Positions 1-7,020 of a stretch of DNA of 9,441 nt are shown here, one piece after another. Location: positions 1 to 9,441 of the forward strand of contig DATHGT010000033.1 of the NCBI GenBank assembly GCA_035317605.1, read 5' to 3'. How positions within the stretch are numbered: position 1 is the stretch's first letter; every line of letters starts with the position of its first letter. A program made the position numbers and the translations under genes. The notes below the pieces were generated by a model. The model was not told the DNA's origin, did no database searches, and was given only the letters and a program-made list of their open reading frames with translations. This DNA is from DATHGT01 sp035317605. GTDB lineage: Bacteria > Methylomirabilota > Methylomirabilia > Rokubacteriales > CSP1-6.

Positions 1-1
1 C

Positions 2-1114
2 CTGTTCACGCCGGGCGACATCGTCTACTCGTCCTCGACCATCATCGAGAGCGGCCCGCCCGATCTCTCGGTGGAGAAGCTCATCACGCTGATGGACACC
101 GAGGGCATCACGTTCGCCCGCCTGCGCGAGGCGTTGACCAAGTTCCGCGGCGTCGAGGTCCACGTGGTGGGCGACACCATCGTCGACAGCGTGACCCACA
201 CGACGATGATCGGTAGCTCGAACAAGACGCCGACCCCCAGCGTCCGCCTCGACGGCCGCGTCGACTTCCTCGGCGGCGCGGCCATCGTGGCCGCGCACCT
301 CAGCGCGGCCGGCGCGCGCGTCACGCTGTCCACCGTGCTGGGCGACGACCCCCTCAAGGACTTCGTCCTCGCCGAGCTGGGCAAGGCCGGGGTGGAATGC
401 CAGGCCATCGTCGACCACACGCGGCCGACCACCAACAAGAACGCGATCGTGTGCGGCGACTACCGTCTGCTCCAGGTCGACACCGTGGACAACCGGAGCG
501 TCTCCGATCCGGTGGTCGAGAAGATCGCGGCGGAGGTCGCGTTCACGCCGGCCCGCGTGGTGGTCTTCAGCGATTTTCGCCACGGGATCTTCAACCGGCG
601 CACCATCCCCGAGCTGACGGCGGCCATCCGGCCGGACGCCTATCGCGTGGCGGACACGCAGATGGCCAGCCGCTGGGGCAACATCCTCGACTTCAAGGGC
701 TTCGACCTCATCACGCCCAACGAGCGCGAAGCCCGCTTCGCGCTGGCCGACCAGGACACGGGGGTGCGACCGCTCGCCGCCACGCTCCACGCCGCGGCCG
801 GATGCCGCGTGCTCCTGCTCAAGCTCGGCGACCGTGGGCTCCTCGCGTGCCGGCCCGGCGACTACGTCTACGCCGTCGACAGCTTCGTGGAGCGCGTGGT
901 GGACCCGGTGGGTGCCGGTGACGCGCTGCTCGCCTACGCCACCCTGGCCATGGTGGCCGACGGCTCGGACGTGGTGGCGTCGATCCTCGGCTCGTTCGCC
1001 GCCGCCCAGGAGTGCGAGACGGAGGGCAACGTTCCGGTCGGGCTCGCCGACGTCACGCGAAAGATCGACATGGTGGAAGGCCGCACTCACTACCGGCGGG
1101 TGCCGCCCGCGTGA
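2..1114 (+). CDS. Nucleotidyltransferase-PfkB sugar kinase fusion, 3' part (5' end outside window)
   Basis: The reading frame is open from the left edge, so the gene is 5'-truncated; 370 residues are visible. Residues 9-15 (YSSSTII) resemble the C-terminal SS-T/N-x-I motif of RfaE2/HldE-type cytidylyl/adenylyltransferases. From about residue 50 a ribokinase/PfkB domain follows: a VVGDTIVD strand, a first PfkB-type signature FLGGAAIVAAHLSAAG (89-104), and the second signature DPVGAGDALL (about 301-310) with the catalytic Asp at residue 307 (codon 920-922). Known family members with the order nucleotidyltransferase then kinase are about 500 aa, the reverse of HldE. The likely role is cytoplasmic phosphorylation and NDP activation of a sugar for a surface glycan; the sugar is unknown. 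A GTG at 71 could be taken as a start, but it lies between the two domains, so I prefer a truncated longer protein. The oxidoreductase gene follows after 13 nt. Confidence 0.85.
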   Translation: MFTPGDIVYSSSTIIESGPPDLSVEKLITLMDTEGITFARLREALTKFRGVEVHVVGDTIVDSVTHTTMIGSSNKTPTPSVRLDGRVDFLGGAAIVAAHLSAAGARVTLSTVLGDDPLKDFVLAELGKAGVECQAIVDHTRPTTNKNAIVCGDYRLLQVDTVDNRSVSDPVVEKIAAEVAFTPARVVVFSDFRHGIFNRRTIPELTAAIRPDAYRVADTQMASRWGNILDFKGFDLITPNEREARFALADQDTGVRPLAATLHAAAGCRVLLLKLGDRGLLACRPGDYVYAVDSFVERVVDPVGAGDALLAYATLAMVADGSDVVASILGSFAAAQECETEGNVPVGLADVTRKIDMVEGRTHYRRVPPA

Positions 1115-1127
1115 GGGTCGTCGATCG

Positions 1128-2054
1128 ATGAGGGTGGTCATCACGGGCCTCGGCACCCAGGGCAAGAAGCGCCTGGCCGTCGCCGGGGCGGACGTCGTCG
1201 CCACCGTCGATCCCGTCGAGGCCTCGGCGCGCTACCGCGCCCTCACCGACGTTCCCGTGGACGACTACGACGCCGCGCTGGTGTGCACGCCCGACGACGC
1301 CAAGCCCGCGATCCTCCACCACCTGCTCGCCAACGGCAAGCACGTGCTGGTCGAAAAGCCGCTGGTCGGCGACGCCTCCGCGCTGGAAGACCTCGCGCGC
1401 CTGGCCACCAAGACCGGGGCCGTCTGCTACACCGCCTACAACCACCGCTTCGAGCCCCACGTCGTGCGCATGCAGGAGACGATCGCGTCGGGGACGCTCG
1501 GCCCGATCTATCTGTGCCGGATGTTCTACGGCAACGGAACCGCGCGCGACGTCCGCGATTCGAGGTGGCGCGACCGCGGGGCGGGTGTCCTGCCCGATCT
1601 CGGCTCGCACCTGCTCGACCTGGCGCTCTTCTGGTTCGGCGCCCTCGACGGCCCGTTCCGGTTGTGGTCGGCGCGACGGTTCGAGAACGCGGCCTTCGAC
1701 CACCTGCTGTTCGGCTCGAACGGAACCCCGGCGCTGGAGCTGGCCATCACGCTGCTGAGCTGGCGCAATCACTTCACCTGCGACGTGTACGGCGAGCGCG
1801 GCAGCGCCCACATCAACTCGCTCTGCAAGTGGGGGCCGTCGACCTTCACGCGGCGGACGCGCGTGCTGCCGAGCGGCCGGCCTCCGGAAGAAACGATCAC
1901 GCTGGCGCAGGCCGATCCCACGTGGGCGCTGGAATACGAGCACTTCACGGCCCTGTGTCGCGACGGCGGGCCCGGCAACGTCGGCAACGATCTCGTCCTG
2001 AACGAGATCCTCAACGACCTCGCCCGCGAGGCGCTCGGCGGAATCCGTCGGTGA
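1128..2054 (+). CDS. Gfo/Idh/MocA family NAD(P)-dependent oxidoreductase
   Basis: This 308-aa protein has the family's N-terminal Rossmann fold: VVITGLGTQGKKR (3-15) is the dinucleotide-binding loop, VCTPDD (52-57) follows a later strand, and HVLVEKPL (72-79) carries the family's EKP Lys (K77). The catalytic-type motif GSHLLDLALFWFG (159-171) includes His161 and Asp164. Members oxidise or reduce a hydroxyl/keto group on sugars, inositols or NDP-sugars, often at C3 before transamination. ATG 1128 is the first start after the upstream stop; the frame runs open back to 834, but that region belongs to the kinase gene. A weak GAGGG at 1113-1117 could serve as ribosome binding site. The protein is somewhat shorter than the usual 330-370 aa but has all core motifs. 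Its stop overlaps the next start (GTGA, 2051-2054), indicating translational coupling. Substrate not predictable. Confidence 0.9.
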   Translation: MRVVITGLGTQGKKRLAVAGADVVATVDPVEASARYRALTDVPVDDYDAALVCTPDDAKPAILHHLLANGKHVLVEKPLVGDASALEDLARLATKTGAVCYTAYNHRFEPHVVRMQETIASGTLGPIYLCRMFYGNGTARDVRDSRWRDRGAGVLPDLGSHLLDLALFWFGALDGPFRLWSARRFENAAFDHLLFGSNGTPALELAITLLSWRNHFTCDVYGERGSAHINSLCKWGPSTFTRRTRVLPSGRPPEETITLAQADPTWALEYEHFTALCRDGGPGNVGNDLVLNEILNDLAREALGGIRR

Positions 2055-3343
2055 GTGGCCAGCCGATCGTCGGCTTCTGCGGTCTGACGCACCTGGGTCT
2101 GGTGTCGGCGGCGGCGACCGCGGCCCAGGGCTTTCCGGTGATCGGATTCGATCCCGACGCGGATCGCGCCGCCGCCGTCACCGCCGGCCGCCTCGGCATC
2201 GTGGAGCCCGGCCTCGACGACCTCGTGCGCGAGCACCGAACGCGTCTACAGTTCACGAGCGATCCGGCGTCGCTTCACGCCTGCGCCGTCGTGTTCATCG
2301 CCAGCGACGTCCCCACCGACGACACGGGCGCCAGCGACCTCGACGGGATCTCGCGCCTGATCGGCCGCGTGTTGCCCGCGCTCGGCGACCACGCCACCCT
2401 GGTGATCCTCTGCCAGGTGCCACCGGGCTTCACCCGGGCCGTCGCCCTTCCGCCGGACCGCCTCTATGGCCAGGTCGAGACGCTCGTGCTCGGGAGCGCG
2501 GTCGAGCGCGCCAGTCGACCCGAGCGGTTCATCGTCGGCTGCGCCGATCCCGACGCTCCGCTGCCCGAGGCCTACCGCAACCTCCTCGAGCGCTTCGACT
2601 GCCCGATCCTGAGCGTTCGCTACGAGAGCGCCGAGCTGGCCAAGATCGCGATCAACTGCGCGCTCACCGCGACCCTCACGGTCGCCAACACGCTGGCCGA
2701 GCTGAGCGAGCGCGTCGGCGCCGACTGGGCGGAGATCGCGCCCGCCCTTCGCCTGGACCGGCGCATCGGCCCGCACGCTTACCTGTCGCCGGGACTCGGT
2801 CTCGGCGGCGGCAATCTCGAGCGCGACCTCGCCACCGTGCTGCGGCTGGCCACGGCGACCGACAGCGAGGCGTCCGTCATCGCCGCCTTCCTCCGCAACA
2901 GCGCTCACCGGCGGGACTGGGTGTGGCGCGTTCTGAAGAACGAGCTGCTCGCGCGCAAGGCCGACGCCGTCGTCGGCATCCTCGGGTTGGCCTACAAGGC
3001 GAACACGGATTCGATCAAGAATTCGCCGGCGCTCGCCCTCGTCGGGCAGTTGACATCGTCGCGACTCCGGGTCTTCGATCCGGTCGTTCCCTCGGCGGCG
3101 CTCGGGTATCCCGGAGTCACGGGCGCGGCCTCGGCCCTCGAGGCCGCGCAGGGCGCCGACGCGCTCGTGGTCATGACGCCGTGGCCCCTCTTCCGCGAGC
3201 TGAAGGCCGCCGACCTCGCCGCGGTCATGATGGGGCGCACCGTCGTCGATCCTCACCGCGTGCTCGACGGTCGCGCGATCGTCGCCGCCGGCCTCGACTA
3301 TTTCACGCTGGGCGCGCCGCCCGTCAGGACGTCGACGCGCTGA
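2051..3343 (+). CDS. UDP-glucose/GDP-mannose dehydrogenase family protein lacking the catalytic Cys
   Basis: This 430-aa protein has the family's usual length and order: N-terminal NAD domain (IVGFCGLTHLGL, 6-17; EPGLDDLV, 52-59; IASDVPTDD, 83-91), central helix (YESAELAKIAIN, 191-202) and C-terminal domain (GILGLAYKANTDSIKNSPAL, codons about 2977-3036). K198 and N202 match the conserved Lys and Asn of UDP-glucose dehydrogenases. The active-site motif, normally GxGFGGSCFPKD, reads GLGLGGGNLERD (248-259), placing Asn255 (codon 2813-2815) where the thioester-forming Cys should be. The normal PEFLREG reads VETLVLG (142-148), so its second Glu is also lost. Family members oxidise a sugar C6-OH to a carboxylate in two steps; without the Cys this one probably cannot complete that reaction by the known mechanism. 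It may do a single oxidation, act on another position, or be non-catalytic. GTG 2051 overlaps the upstream stop, and the frame ahead of it shadows the oxidoreductase gene. Confidence 0.88.
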   Translation: MSGQPIVGFCGLTHLGLVSAAATAAQGFPVIGFDPDADRAAAVTAGRLGIVEPGLDDLVREHRTRLQFTSDPASLHACAVVFIASDVPTDDTGASDLDGISRLIGRVLPALGDHATLVILCQVPPGFTRAVALPPDRLYGQVETLVLGSAVERASRPERFIVGCADPDAPLPEAYRNLLERFDCPILSVRYESAELAKIAINCALTATLTVANTLAELSERVGADWAEIAPALRLDRRIGPHAYLSPGLGLGGGNLERDLATVLRLATATDSEASVIAAFLRNSAHRRDWVWRVLKNELLARKADAVVGILGLAYKANTDSIKNSPALALVGQLTSSRLRVFDPVVPSAALGYPGVTGAASALEAAQGADALVVMTPWPLFRELKAADLAAVMMGRTVVDPHRVLDGRAIVAAGLDYFTLGAPPVRTSTR

Positions 3344-3352
3344 GCCGCCGCG

Positions 3353-4009
3353 ATGCGTGAGGTCAAGCTCCTGTCCAAGCTGCCGAAGTCGAGACGGAAC
3401 GTCCAGGCCCGCGGCGAGGCGAAGTCTCCCGAGGTCGTCGCCATCTCCCGCCAGTACGGCGAGCTGTACTTCGACGGCCCGCGCGAATACGGCTACGGAG
3501 GGTACCGCTACGACGGCCGCTGGCGGCCCGTGGCGCAGGACGTCGTCGCGCACTGGAATCTGAAGCCGGGCGACCGCGTGCTCGACGTCGGCTGCGCGAA
3601 GGGCTTCCTGGTCAAGGATCTGATGAGCGTGTGTCCGGGGCTAGAGGCCTTCGGCCTGGACGTCTCCGAGTACGCGCTGAAGCACTGCGAGCCGGAGGTG
3701 ATCGGCCGGCTCCACCTCGGCAACGCGGTGGCCCTGCCCTTCCCGGACGCGAGCTTCCAGGCGGTGCTCTCGATCAACACCGTGCACAACCTCGAGCGCG
3801 ACGAGCTGATTCGGGCCGTGCGCGAGATCGAGCGCCTGGCGCCCGGGCGCGGCTTCATCCAGGTGGACTCCTACCGGACGCCCGAGCAGCGCGAGATCTT
3901 CGGCCGGTGGGTGCTGACCGCGAAATTTCACGACGACCCCGACGGCTGGCTGAAGCTGTTCGCCGAAGCGGGCTACACCGGCGACTACGACTGGACGATC
4001 ATCGAATGA
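3353..4009 (+). CDS. Class I SAM-dependent methyltransferase
   Basis: A 218-aa protein with a class I methyltransferase core. Motif I is RVLDVGCAKG (75-84), the acidic end of strand 2 is in FGLDVSEYAL (100-109, Asp103), and ALPFPDASFQAVLSINTVHN (127-146) covers the motif II/III region. An N-terminal extension contains a Tyr/Gly-rich stretch, YGYGGYRYDGRW (46-57), that I associate with methyltransferases in polysaccharide loci; this is from memory. The acceptor could be a sugar hydroxyl, amine or carboxylate and is not identifiable. ATG 3353 lies 9 nt after the preceding stop in the same frame, so no upstream alternative exists; no good Shine-Dalgarno is seen, suggesting read-on translation from the previous gene. 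Its stop (4007-4009) sits 14 nt before the next preferred start. Confidence 0.88.
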   Translation: MREVKLLSKLPKSRRNVQARGEAKSPEVVAISRQYGELYFDGPREYGYGGYRYDGRWRPVAQDVVAHWNLKPGDRVLDVGCAKGFLVKDLMSVCPGLEAFGLDVSEYALKHCEPEVIGRLHLGNAVALPFPDASFQAVLSINTVHNLERDELIRAVREIERLAPGRGFIQVDSYRTPEQREIFGRWVLTAKFHDDPDGWLKLFAEAGYTGDYDWTIIE

Positions 4010-4012
4010 GCC

Positions 4013-4017
4013 GGAGG
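4013..4017 (+). promoter_or_regulatory. Shine-Dalgarno GGAGG deciding the transketolase N start
   Basis: GGAGG lies six bases before ATG 4024. An in-frame ATG at 4006 overlaps the methyltransferase stop (ATGA) but has no comparable site in front of it, so 4024 is the better start. The difference is only six residues. Confidence 0.7.
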
Positions 4018-4023
4018 ACAGGG

Positions 4024-4836
4024 ATGAGCTTCGACGTGGTGGCGGCGCGCCGGCGGTGTCGGACCTACCGCCGGCGGATCCTCGACATCTCGCAGCAGGT
4101 GACCGCGCTGCACGCCGCGGCGGCGTTCTCGTGTCTGGAGGTCGTCGACCTGATCTACCACGGGCTGATGCGGCGCGCGGCGGGCGGCGGATTCGTGGAC
4201 AGCTTCGTGATGTCCAAGGGCCACGGGTGCATGGCCCAGTACGTCGTGCTCGAAGACCTGGGCGTCCTGACCAGGCGTGACCTCGACCTCTACTGCACCC
4301 CGTCCGGCCGGCTCGGCTGTCATCCCGATTACGGTGTGCCCGGTATCGAAGCGTCCACCGGCTCGCTGGGCCACGGCCTCGGCATGGCCACCGGCATGGC
4401 GTACGCGGACCGCATCCAGGGCGAGGACCGCCGCACGTACGTGGTGCTCTCCGACGGCGAGCTGCAGGAAGGCTCGACGTGGGAGGCCCTGCAGATGGCC
4501 GCCAACCTCGGCGTCGACACGCTGGTGGCCTTCGTCGACCTCAACGACATGGCGTCGCTCTCGCGCATGAGCGAGACCCACCCCGCCTTCTATCCGGTCC
4601 TCGACAAGCTCCGCGCCTTCGGCTGGGAAACCGCGCAGGCCAACGGCCACGACGCGGCCGCGGTGTGGGACGCCGTCACCTCACGGCAGGGCGGCCGGCC
4701 GTTCGCCCTGGTGGCGGAGACCGTGAAGGGCCGCGGGGTGGCCTTCATGGAGCACGTCCCGATCTGGCACTATCGTTCTCCTAACCGGGACGAGTACACG
4801 CGGGCGGTCGCCGAGCTGGCGGAGGTGTCGTCGTGA
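4024..4836 (+). CDS. Transketolase, N-terminal (TPP pyrophosphate-binding) subunit
   Basis: A 270-aa protein matching the N-terminal half of transketolase. Seen: H30 in TALHAAAAFSCLEVVDLIY (27-45), where classical enzymes have SGHPG; SKGHG (64-68); STGSLGHGLGMATGMA (111-126); and the TPP/metal motif starting SDGELQEGS (143-151) with VDLND (171-175), equal to GDG-x-N with Ser replacing the first Gly. The C-terminal EHVPIWHYRSPNRDEY is also typical. Transketolases transfer a C2 ketol unit between sugar phosphates using thiamine diphosphate. The full-length enzyme is about 650 aa; here the C-terminal part is the next gene, overlapping by GTGA (4833-4836), and the two should form one enzyme. Location inside a nucleotide-sugar operon suggests a specialised acceptor rather than the pentose phosphate pathway. 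Confidence 0.92.
   Translation: MSFDVVAARRRCRTYRRRILDISQQVTALHAAAAFSCLEVVDLIYHGLMRRAAGGGFVDSFVMSKGHGCMAQYVVLEDLGVLTRRDLDLYCTPSGRLGCHPDYGVPGIEASTGSLGHGLGMATGMAYADRIQGEDRRTYVVLSDGELQEGSTWEALQMAANLGVDTLVAFVDLNDMASLSRMSETHPAFYPVLDKLRAFGWETAQANGHDAAAVWDAVTSRQGGRPFALVAETVKGRGVAFMEHVPIWHYRSPNRDEYTRAVAELAEVSS
4821..4827 (+). promoter_or_regulatory. Shine-Dalgarno GGAGGTG for the transketolase C subunit
   Basis: GGAGGTG lies inside the end of the N-subunit gene, five bases before GTG 4833. It is the strongest ribosome binding site in the window and supports a start at the GTGA overlap, consistent with matched production of the two subunits. Confidence 0.7.
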
Positions 4837-5750
4837 GGAACACCTTCGCCGACACCCTCTACGAGGCCGGCCAGAACGACAAGCGGGTGGCCATCGTGGT
4901 GGCCGACATCTCGCCGGCCGGCTCCATGCAGAAGTTCCGGGACGAGTTCCCCGAGCGCTTCGTCAACACCGGCGTCGCCGAGCAGATCATGATCGGGCTC
5001 TGCGCCGGCATGGCCCTGCGCGGCCTTCGGCCCTTCGCCTACACGATCGCCACCTTCACGTTCTACCGGCCCTTCGAGTTCGTGCGCGACGACCTCTGCT
5101 ACCAGAATCTGCCGGTCACGATCGTGGGCATCGGCGGGGGCCTCGCCTACTCGACCCTCGGCGGGACTCACCACGCCCAGGAAGACGTGGTCCTCGCCGC
5201 GGCCCTTCCCAACATGACCGTCCTGGCCCCCTGCGACCCCGCGGAGACGCGCCAGGCCACGCTCTGGTGCACGACGCAGGAGCGCGGTCCCGTGTATCTG
5301 CGGCTGGGCAAGGCGGGCGAGCCGGACCTCACGTCGCGGAGCGCCGAGCCCTTCGTCTTCGGCACCCTGCGCTATCTGCAGCGCGGAAGCGACGTCTGCA
5401 TCCTGTCCTACGGACCGATCCTCAAGCTGGCCGCCGACCTGGCGCGAAGGTTCGAGGCGCGCGGCGAGAGCGTGTCGCTGGTCTCCGCCCACACCCTCAA
5501 ACCGCTCGACACCGACGGCGTCGTGGCCGCCCTGCAGAGTCACCGGCGCGTGGTGGTCATCGAGGAAGCGGCGCCGTACGCCCTCGGCTTGCGGGTCAAG
5601 GCGCTGGCCTGGGAGGCCAAGGCCTCCTGCCGGCTCGACACCTTCGCGCTGCAGGATCAGTTCATCCACAGCTATGGCGCGCCGGCGGAGCTGCTCGCCG
5701 CCCACGGCCTCGAGCTGGGCGCCATCGCGGCGCGGCTGGGCCTGGCATGA
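4833..5750 (+). CDS. Transketolase, C-terminal (pyrimidine-binding) subunit
   Basis: A 305-aa protein matching the pyrimidine-binding and C-terminal domains of transketolase/DXS-type enzymes. NTGVAEQIMIGLCAGMALRG (45-64) carries the Glu (E50) that activates the thiamine aminopyrimidine. RPFAYTIATFTFYRPFEFVR (66-85) follows, then GTHHAQEDV (111-119) and NMTVLAPCDPAET (127-139), all expected in order. The C-terminal transketolase domain runs from about residue 170, with LSYGPILKLA, HTLKPLD and VVVIEEAAPYALG. It pairs with the gene immediately upstream to give one TPP enzyme at the subunit interface. The GTG start is supported by the Shine-Dalgarno at 4821-4827. Its stop overlaps the aminotransferase start (ATGA, 5747-5750), so the transketolase and aminotransferase are coupled. 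Confidence 0.92.
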   Translation: MRNTFADTLYEAGQNDKRVAIVVADISPAGSMQKFRDEFPERFVNTGVAEQIMIGLCAGMALRGLRPFAYTIATFTFYRPFEFVRDDLCYQNLPVTIVGIGGGLAYSTLGGTHHAQEDVVLAAALPNMTVLAPCDPAETRQATLWCTTQERGPVYLRLGKAGEPDLTSRSAEPFVFGTLRYLQRGSDVCILSYGPILKLAADLARRFEARGESVSLVSAHTLKPLDTDGVVAALQSHRRVVVIEEAAPYALGLRVKALAWEAKASCRLDTFALQDQFIHSYGAPAELLAAHGLELGAIAARLGLA

Positions 5751-6955
5751 GCGATCGCGGCCAGCTGGCCATCCATGGCGGGGAGCCGGTCCGCAAGGAC
5801 CCGATGCCGCCGCGGCAGGCCCTCGGCGACGCCGAGGTCAAGATGATCGACGAGGTCGTGGCGTTCTATCGCGGCCAGTCGCTCGATCCCGGCTACCAGG
5901 GCCACTTCGAGAAGCACTACACCGACGCGTTCGTGTCCATGATGGGCGGCGGATACGCGGACGCCGTGGCCACCGGCACCTCGGCCCTCTTCGTCGCGGT
6001 CGCCGCGCTCGATCTGCCCCCGGACAGCGAGGTGCTCGTCTCGCCGATCACCGATCCCGGCACCCTCGCCGCCATCGTCCTCAACCGCCTCCGCCCGCGT
6101 CTCGTCGACAGCCGGCCCGGCAGCTACAACGTCGACGCCGAGCAGTTCCTGGCCCGGGTGACGCCGGCGACGCGGGCGGCGGTCATCGTCCATTCGCTCG
6201 GGCGCGCGTGCGAGATCGAGCCGATCGTCCGGGCGGCCCGCGAGCGGGGGATCGCGATCGTCGAGGACTGCAGCCAGTCTCACGCGGCCAGAGTCGGCGG
6301 CCGGCTCGTGGGCACGTTCGGAGACCTCGCGGCGTTTTCCACCATGTATCGAAAGGCACACATCACCGGCGCCACGGGCGGAGTGGTGTACGCGCGGGAC
6401 CTGGAGCTGTTCCGGCGCGCGCTGGCCCACGCCGACCGCGGCAAGCCGCGCTGGGCTCCCGACTTCGACGACCGCGACCCCAACACGTTCCTGTTCCCGG
6501 CCCTCAACCACCACGCCGACGAGATCTCCTGCGGGATCGGGCTGGCCTCGCTGTGCCGGCTGCCCGACACCATCGTGCGCCGCCTGGCCTTCGTGAGCGA
6601 CCTCACCGCGCGCCTGCTCGACGAGGACACCCTGTGCCGGCCCTACGGCTATACCCCCGGCGATTCGCCCTTCGCCTATCCGATCGTGGTCGACGTGGAG
6701 CGGATCACGTGCACGAAGACCGAGTTCGCCCGAGCCGTCCGCGAAGAGGGGATCGGCCTGAACCCGCACTATCAGTACCTGGTGGCGGACTGGCCGTATC
6801 TCGAGCCCTACCTGGCCGATCGCTTCGACACCCCCAACGCCCGCGCCGCCCGCGACGGCTCCTTCGTCCTGTATCTGAACGAGAACTACGGCGAGCGCGA
6901 GGTGGACGACACCCTCGCCGCCATCCGCAAGGTGGGCCGCCATTACGGGCGCTGA
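5747..6955 (+). CDS. DegT/DnrJ/EryC1/StrS family PLP-dependent sugar aminotransferase
   Basis: A 402-aa protein of the sugar aminotransferase family. It begins LAIHGGEPVRKDPMPP (7-22), typical of the family start, and has TGTSALFVAVAAL (77-89, cofactor phosphate loop). IVEDCSQSHAA (171-181) holds the Asp (D174) that contacts the PLP pyridine nitrogen. FSTMYRKAHITGATGG (197-212) holds the PLP Lys (K203, codon 6353-6355). Because the Lys is kept, an aminotransferase is more likely than a ColD-like dehydratase, where it is His. Members transfer an amino group from Glu or Gln to a keto group on an NDP-sugar or cyclitol. The likely donor of the keto substrate is one of the two upstream dehydrogenase-like proteins; this is inference. 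The ATG overlaps the previous stop. The length is near the upper end for the family. Confidence 0.92.
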   Translation: MSDRGQLAIHGGEPVRKDPMPPRQALGDAEVKMIDEVVAFYRGQSLDPGYQGHFEKHYTDAFVSMMGGGYADAVATGTSALFVAVAALDLPPDSEVLVSPITDPGTLAAIVLNRLRPRLVDSRPGSYNVDAEQFLARVTPATRAAVIVHSLGRACEIEPIVRAARERGIAIVEDCSQSHAARVGGRLVGTFGDLAAFSTMYRKAHITGATGGVVYARDLELFRRALAHADRGKPRWAPDFDDRDPNTFLFPALNHHADEISCGIGLASLCRLPDTIVRRLAFVSDLTARLLDEDTLCRPYGYTPGDSPFAYPIVVDVERITCTKTEFARAVREEGIGLNPHYQYLVADWPYLEPYLADRFDTPNARAARDGSFVLYLNENYGEREVDDTLAAIRKVGRHYGR

Positions 6956-6989
6956 ACGCACGGACGGCTCGCCTCTCGCCGGCGGGCCC

Positions 6990-7020
6990 CCACCGCGGCT
7001 GATCGGTGAGGACGCGGTGG
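6990..7020 (+). promoter_or_regulatory. Possible hairpin over the NUDIX ribosome binding site and start
   Basis: An 8-bp perfect inverted repeat, CCACCGCG (6990-6997) and CGCGGTGG (7013-7020), surrounds a 15-nt loop. The loop holds most of GGTGAGGA (7005-7012), the best Shine-Dalgarno for GTG 7017, and the 3' arm contains the GTG itself. In mRNA this could hold back translation of the NUDIX gene. In GC-rich DNA such a short repeat can be accidental, and no ligand or protein signal is seen. Confidence 0.3.

Noticed and set aside
834..1127. Upstream extension of the oxidoreductase frame
   Set aside because: It overlaps the PfkB signature region of the kinase gene, and its translation is low-complexity. 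The Rossmann motif starts right after ATG 1128.
1283..2050. Upstream extension of the dehydrogenase frame
   Set aside because: Arg-rich shadow of the oxidoreductase gene; the family's N-terminus begins directly after GTG 2051.
2246..3553. Long antisense open frame (435 codons), and others such as 5672-7048 and 7598-9004
   Set aside because: They mirror the codon pattern of well-supported + strand genes. Their translations are rich in Arg, Gly, Ala and Asp/Glu without motifs, as expected for shadows in GC-rich DNA.
4006..4023. Earlier ATG for the transketolase N subunit, forming an ATGA overlap
   Set aside because: Possible, but the GGAGG at 4013-4017 is well placed only for ATG 4024, and the added residues are not part of the domain.
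1128..6955. AHBA (aminoshikimate) type antibiotic pathway, suggested by oxidoreductase plus aminotransferase plus split transketolase
   Set aside because: There is no aminoDAHP synthase, aminodehydroquinate synthase or ROK kinase, and the other genes point to nucleotide-sugar chemistry.
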